This document shows, one piece after another, positions 60,597-64,000 of a stretch of 64,000 bases of DNA; the stretch's first letter is position 1; every line of letters begins with the position of its first letter. This DNA is from Brevibacterium renqingii (lineage in GTDB: Bacteria > Actinomycetota > Actinomycetes > Actinomycetales > Brevibacteriaceae). Location of the stretch: positions 1 through 64,000 of the forward strand of contig NZ_JADBHF010000014.1 in NCBI RefSeq assembly GCF_017808105.1, written 5' to 3'. The position numbers and the translations under genes were made by a program. The notes under the pieces are model-generated. The model was not told the DNA's origin. It saw only the letters and a list, made by a program, of their open reading frames with translations, and did not search any database.

Positions 60597-60797
60597 GCGG
60601 CAGGCGCTGAGTTCCAGTGTGTCCGGGCCCGGAGCGCGGTCGCGATCCGCATTCTCAGCGGCTGGGAATCCCGGTTGAGGCAGGGGATCGGTCTCGCAGA
60701 AAGTGGGCCCAACCGTCACCGGACAGCGTGGTGAAGCGATGGTGCTCCCATGTTTTCGTGACCGGTGTGTCAGGACCGTCTGCGGAAGGAAACAACG

Positions 60798-62339
60798 GTG
60801 TCTCCCTTTTGGCTCATCGGCGCACTCGCCGCCTACTTTCTCATCCTCCTCGGCGTCGCTCTGCACAAACGCCGCACCGACACGGAAACCGACTACTTCC
60901 TCGGCGGGAACACCATGCCTGCCTGGATGCTCGCGATGGCCTTCGTGGCCACTTGGTACGGGGGCAACTCGGCGCTGATCTCCGTCGACGAAGCCAACAC
61001 TCAGGGCATGGGTTCGTGGTGGGTGCTCGGCGGCCCGACCGTCATCGCAGTCATCGCGCTCTTCGCCCTGGGGCCGATCATCCGACGAGCGGGGCTGCTC
61101 TCGCAGGACGGGATCATGACGAACCGGTACAACAGGACTGCCGGCACCGTGCTGTCGATCGTCACCGCGATCTACCTCATCGTCTGGGGTGCGAGCCAGA
61201 TGGTGGCACTCGGGCTGTTCTTCATGGTCTTCTTCGACATCAGCTTCGCCTGGGGTGTGGCGATCGGCATCGTCTTCTCGCTGCTGTACGCGATGATCGG
61301 CGGATTCCGTGCGGTGGTGCTCACGGAGACGGCACAGTTCGGCTTCTTCATGCTCGGCCTCATCGTCACCTTCGTCGGTGCTGTCATCGTCTCCGGCGGC
61401 CCCGACGCGATCGTGCAGACCATTGAGACCAAACGCGATGCCGCATTCCTCAACCTGTGGGAGGGTTTCGGCCCCAACCTCGGCTACGTCATCGCCTTCG
61501 GACTCGCCTTCACGATCGACCCGGCAGCCTGGCAGAGGATCCAGGCGACGAAGTCACCTCGCGAAGCCCGGAAGGTCACGGTCCATGCGATGGTCTACTT
61601 CATTCCGCTCTACTTCCTCGTCGTCTTCGCGGGAATCGCCTCGATCGCCGCGTTCAACGAACCGCCTGATCAGGGCATCGTCGCGACCCTGGCCACCAGC
61701 CACTTCCTCCCGATTTTCGGCGTCCTCGTCTTCATCGGCATCGCGGCCGCGATCATGTCGACGATCTGCACCACTCTCAACCTCTCCTCGCTGTATCTGA
61801 CAGAACTGACGACGAAGGCGCTGCGGACCGAAGTGGGTGAGAAGCAGAAGGTGTGGATCGCACGAGCCGGCACCTTGGCGGCCGCGATCATCGGCTTCAT
61901 CGTCTCCGTGCAGCTGCCGAGCGCTCTCACTCTGCTCGCGCTCGCCTCCGAGATGCTCGCGGCAGGAGTGTTCTTCCCCCTGGTCCTCGGCTTCTTCTGG
62001 CGACGCGCGAACTCGGCAGGCGCGATCGCTTCGATCATCGGAGGGGGCGGCTTCATCCTCTACGGTTTTGCAATCGAGCTCGGCGTGCCGCTGCCGCACT
62101 TCTGGGGCGAGGGATCGGTGACGCGCGTGCTCATCGGTCTGAGCATCAGCTTCGTCCTCTACGTCGGAGTCTCGCTGGCGACACCTCCGGAGTTCGCCAA
62201 AGCCGATGCGTTCTCCGCTCGCGGTCGCCTGAGAGCCGAACAGGTCGGTTCTTCGCACGCGCGTACTGAGAATGTGGCTGCTGCGAGCGGTCCGGCTCGT
62301 GCCGATGGGACGGAGGAGTTCGAGAGCTTCGGTTCATGA
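60798..62339 (+). CDS. Sodium:solute symporter (SSS family)
   Basis: 513 residues with about 13 membrane segments: RRTDTETDYFLGGNTMPAWMLAMAFVATWYGGNSALISVDEANTQG at the start, YAMIGGFRAVVLTETAQFGFFMLG, FGLAFTIDPAAWQRIQATKSPREARK and ICTTLNLSSLYLTEL. It imports a small organic solute with sodium. A GTG at 60798 follows GGAAGGAAA. Divergent from the reductase gene, so probably the uptake system of the P450/ammonia-lyase module. Confidence 0.9.
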   Translation: MSPFWLIGALAAYFLILLGVALHKRRTDTETDYFLGGNTMPAWMLAMAFVATWYGGNSALISVDEANTQGMGSWWVLGGPTVIAVIALFALGPIIRRAGLLSQDGIMTNRYNRTAGTVLSIVTAIYLIVWGASQMVALGLFFMVFFDISFAWGVAIGIVFSLLYAMIGGFRAVVLTETAQFGFFMLGLIVTFVGAVIVSGGPDAIVQTIETKRDAAFLNLWEGFGPNLGYVIAFGLAFTIDPAAWQRIQATKSPREARKVTVHAMVYFIPLYFLVVFAGIASIAAFNEPPDQGIVATLATSHFLPIFGVLVFIGIAAAIMSTICTTLNLSSLYLTELTTKALRTEVGEKQKVWIARAGTLAAAIIGFIVSVQLPSALTLLALASEMLAAGVFFPLVLGFFWRRANSAGAIASIIGGGGFILYGFAIELGVPLPHFWGEGSVTRVLIGLSISFVLYVGVSLATPPEFAKADAFSARGRLRAEQVGSSHARTENVAAASGPARADGTEEFESFGS

Positions 62340-62426
62340 TTCGTGATCGAGCCCCGGGCGCCGGAACCCGCGGGTACCCGGGCGAGACCTCTCGGCAGCG
62401 AGCGTATCGGCGCGTATCGTAGGGTC

Positions 62427-62816
62427 ATGGCGCATCCGCAGATGTTCGATGACGACGATCCGGTGCTCGAGCGATTCCGGGGCCTCGCGCTGAGCTTTCC
62501 CGAAGCGCAGGAGAAGATCTCCCACGGACGGCCGACGTTCTTCACGAAGAAGGTCTTCGCCTACTTCGGCGGTGCTCGGAAGCATGTGACCGGTGAGATC
62601 GTGCAGCATCCGCACGGTGTGCTCGTCCTCCTCGATCCGCTGGACGCCGAGGTGATGCTCGAGCGTCCGGACTCGTTCGTGCCGATGTACCTGAGCCCGG
62701 CCGGATGGATCGGCCTCGAGGTCGAGCAGCTGAGCGATGAAGAGCTGTACGAGGTCCTCGCCGACTCCTACCGCAACACCGCTCCCGCAAGGCTCGCGAA
62801 GCTCATCAAAGGCTGA
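62427..62816 (+). CDS. MmcQ/YjbR-family protein
   Basis: 129 residues of the double-wing DNA-binding-like YjbR fold: VLERFRGLALSFPEAQEKISHGRPTFFTKKVFAYFGG and SPAGWIGLEVEQLSDEELYEVLADSYRNTAPARLAKLI. Function is unknown. The ATG at 62427 has AGGG close upstream; the open frame to 62343 is low-complexity. It stands alone. Confidence 0.85.
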   Translation: MAHPQMFDDDDPVLERFRGLALSFPEAQEKISHGRPTFFTKKVFAYFGGARKHVTGEIVQHPHGVLVLLDPLDAEVMLERPDSFVPMYLSPAGWIGLEVEQLSDEELYEVLADSYRNTAPARLAKLIKG

Positions 62817-62853
62817 CGATGACGGCGGTGGCGTGCTTCCTGGAACGTCCGGT

Positions 62854-62915
62854 CTTGAGTGGACTAAATGAGCTGAAATCACCCCTTGGAAATCCGCCCG
62901 ATTCGTCCACTCAAG
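62854..62915. repeat. 11-bp perfect inverted repeat with 40-bp spacer
   Basis: CTTGAGTGGAC (62854-62864) and GTCCACTCAAG (62905-62915) flank a 40-bp AT-richer segment in the gap between two convergent genes. It could be a weak bidirectional terminator or the ends of a tiny non-coding element. Confidence 0.55.
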
Positions 62916-62958
62916 CCGTGCATCGTCAGGACACCTCAACCGGCCGGTGTCTGCCGCC

Positions 62959-64000
62959 TCAACCCAGCCACAGCGCCAGCGTCGTCACGGGCACGAGTAC
63001 GAGCGTCAGGCCGAGCCCGAGCATGGCGAATCGTCGCCACGAGATCTCGACGCCCATCGCTGTGAGCCTCTGGTGCCACAGCAGCGTGGCCAGCGATCCC
63101 CACGGGGTGATGATCGGGGCGAGATTCACGCCGATGAGCAGGGCTCCCAGCCGCAGAGGAGAGTCCGTGAACGCCGAGAGACTGAGATACGCCGGCAGAT
63201 TGTTGACCGCGTTCGCGCCGAGGGCGCCGACAGCCGCGATCCGCAGCAGATCGAACACGCCCTCACCCTGACCGATCGCGGTGCCGAGCACAGCGTCATA
63301 GCCCTGCACATGGATCGCCTCGACGATGACGAACAGGCTCGCTGCGATCCCGATCGTCCGCCACGGAACGAGCCGGAGGGTGAGGACGTTGGGTCGGCGG
63401 ACGGCGAAGACCACGAGGAGAACGAGCGCCGCGACACCGGCGACGAGCGCGACGGGGATGCCGGTCACCAGCATCGGCAGCAGCACGGCGACGACCACCG
63501 CAGCGATGCCCAACAGACGTCGATCAGGAATGACGGTGGTCTCCGCGAGTTCATACCGACCCTTCAGGCTCCTGCGGTGGAGGAGGGTGAGCGCGACGAC
63601 CGTGATGAGCACCGCCACGAGCGCCGGGGCCCAGAACTCGGCCAGGAAGCCCAGCGGCGCACTCCCGAGCGCATCGGCAGCCAGCAGGTTGGTCAGGTTC
63701 GACACCGGCAGGAACAGCGAAGCGGTATTGGCCAGCCAGACGGTTGCGAGCGCGAACGGCAGCGGCGAGAGACCGATGTGCCGGGCGAGGACGACGATGA
63801 CCGGGGTGACGAGCACCGCCGTCGTGTCCAAGGACATGAACGCCGTGCTCAGCGTGATCATCGCGAGCACGAACGCCCACAGCAGCGCTCGCCGCCCCCG
63901 CCCCCAGACGGCCAGGCGTTCAGCGACGACCGAGAACACGCCTGCGACGCTGGCGAGCTCGGCGACGATCGTCATCGCGATGACGAAGACGAGGACGGGC
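62959..64000 (-). CDS. SLC13/ArsB-type ion transporter (5' end beyond the window)
   Basis: The frame is open from the stop at 62959 to the right edge (347 codons), so the true start lies outside; the ATG at 63975 is internal. It has about 9 visible membrane segments with TAFMSLDTTAVLVTPVIVVLARHIGLSPLPFALATVWLANTASLFLPVSNLTNLLAA and GALGANAVNNLPAYLSL, the paired N/D-rich motifs of the ion transporter (IT) superfamily. Arsenite, citrate-metal or other dicarboxylate anions are all possible substrates. No ars genes are nearby. Confidence 0.8.
   Translation of the reverse strand, partial: PVLVFVIAMTIVAELASVAGVFSVVAERLAVWGRGRRALLWAFVLAMITLSTAFMSLDTTAVLVTPVIVVLARHIGLSPLPFALATVWLANTASLFLPVSNLTNLLAADALGSAPLGFLAEFWAPALVAVLITVVALTLLHRRSLKGRYELAETTVIPDRRLLGIAAVVVAVLLPMLVTGIPVALVAGVAALVLLVVFAVRRPNVLTLRLVPWRTIGIAASLFVIVEAIHVQGYDAVLGTAIGQGEGVFDLLRIAAVGALGANAVNNLPAYLSLSAFTDSPLRLGALLIGVNLAPIITPWGSLATLLWHQRLTAMGVEISWRRFAMLGLGLTLVLVPVTTLALWLG

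Noticed and set aside
1-64000. rRNA, tRNA, replication origin
   Set aside because: I found no tRNA cloverleaf, rRNA segment, dnaA box cluster or partition genes on reading; a covariance-model search would be needed to be certain about small RNAs.

Overview
The window is high-GC, gene-dense DNA from an actinobacterium. Many genes overlap by 4 nt, GTG and TTG starts are common, and codons strongly favour G or C in third position. The phenylacetate genes with a TetR-type PaaR, the glpD/flavoprotein/lipid-kinase cluster also found in mycobacteria, and the CstA / Cys-Cys-tailed protein / ArsA trio fit the Brevibacterium-Corynebacterium-Micrococcales range, with Brevibacterium my best guess. I saw no rRNA, tRNA, CRISPR array or prophage. 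The only mobile element is a truncated transposase at the left edge.

Layout. 1-5.2 kb: transposase fragment, PLP dehydratase, MHS-family transporter, small kinase, YtxH-type stress protein. 5.3-22.7 kb: a phenylacetate catabolic region in three blocks (paaZ; paaI-paaK-paaR on the minus strand; paaABCDE-paaH-paaG on the plus strand). It is interrupted by a minus-strand operon of glpD, an alkyl-DHAP-synthase-like flavoprotein and a diacylglycerol kinase, with a divergent TetR gene, and by an SMP-30 lactonase. PaaR-like operators lie before paaZ, paaI and paaA, with a weaker one before the 2.3-kb transporter. A decayed enoyl-CoA hydratase sits between paaE and paaH.

22.7-39 kb: mixed housekeeping and transport genes. 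They include a TVP38-type membrane protein, an HtrA-like protease broken by one in-frame TAG, an OFA-family transporter with an unannotated 56-residue partner, a SurA-like lipoprotein, M20 amidohydrolase, gamma-glutamyltransferase with its GntR regulator and paired operators, ArsR-SRPBCC with paired operators, an amino acid permease with a tandem Usp protein, an FAH-family hydrolase, and a regulator that has lost its HTH.

39-46.9 kb: two class III CoA-transferases around an HMG-CoA lyase-like enzyme, then a complete TctCBA transporter and an IclR regulator. Together they look like an uptake-activation-cleavage route for a branched hydroxy-dicarboxylate such as 3-hydroxy-3-methylglutarate. 46.9-50 kb: P1B-type metal ATPase and HMA chaperone facing a Crp/Fnr regulator across an FNR-type box. 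51.8-54.9 kb: cstA with a small Cys-Cys-ending protein and an ArsA-type ATPase. 54.9-62.3 kb: IclR regulator, CYP199/CYP255-like P450, a histidine/aromatic ammonia-lyase with an altered specificity residue, a flavin/2Fe-2S reductase and a sodium:solute symporter, together a candidate undescribed catabolic module. The right edge cuts an SLC13/ArsB-type transporter.
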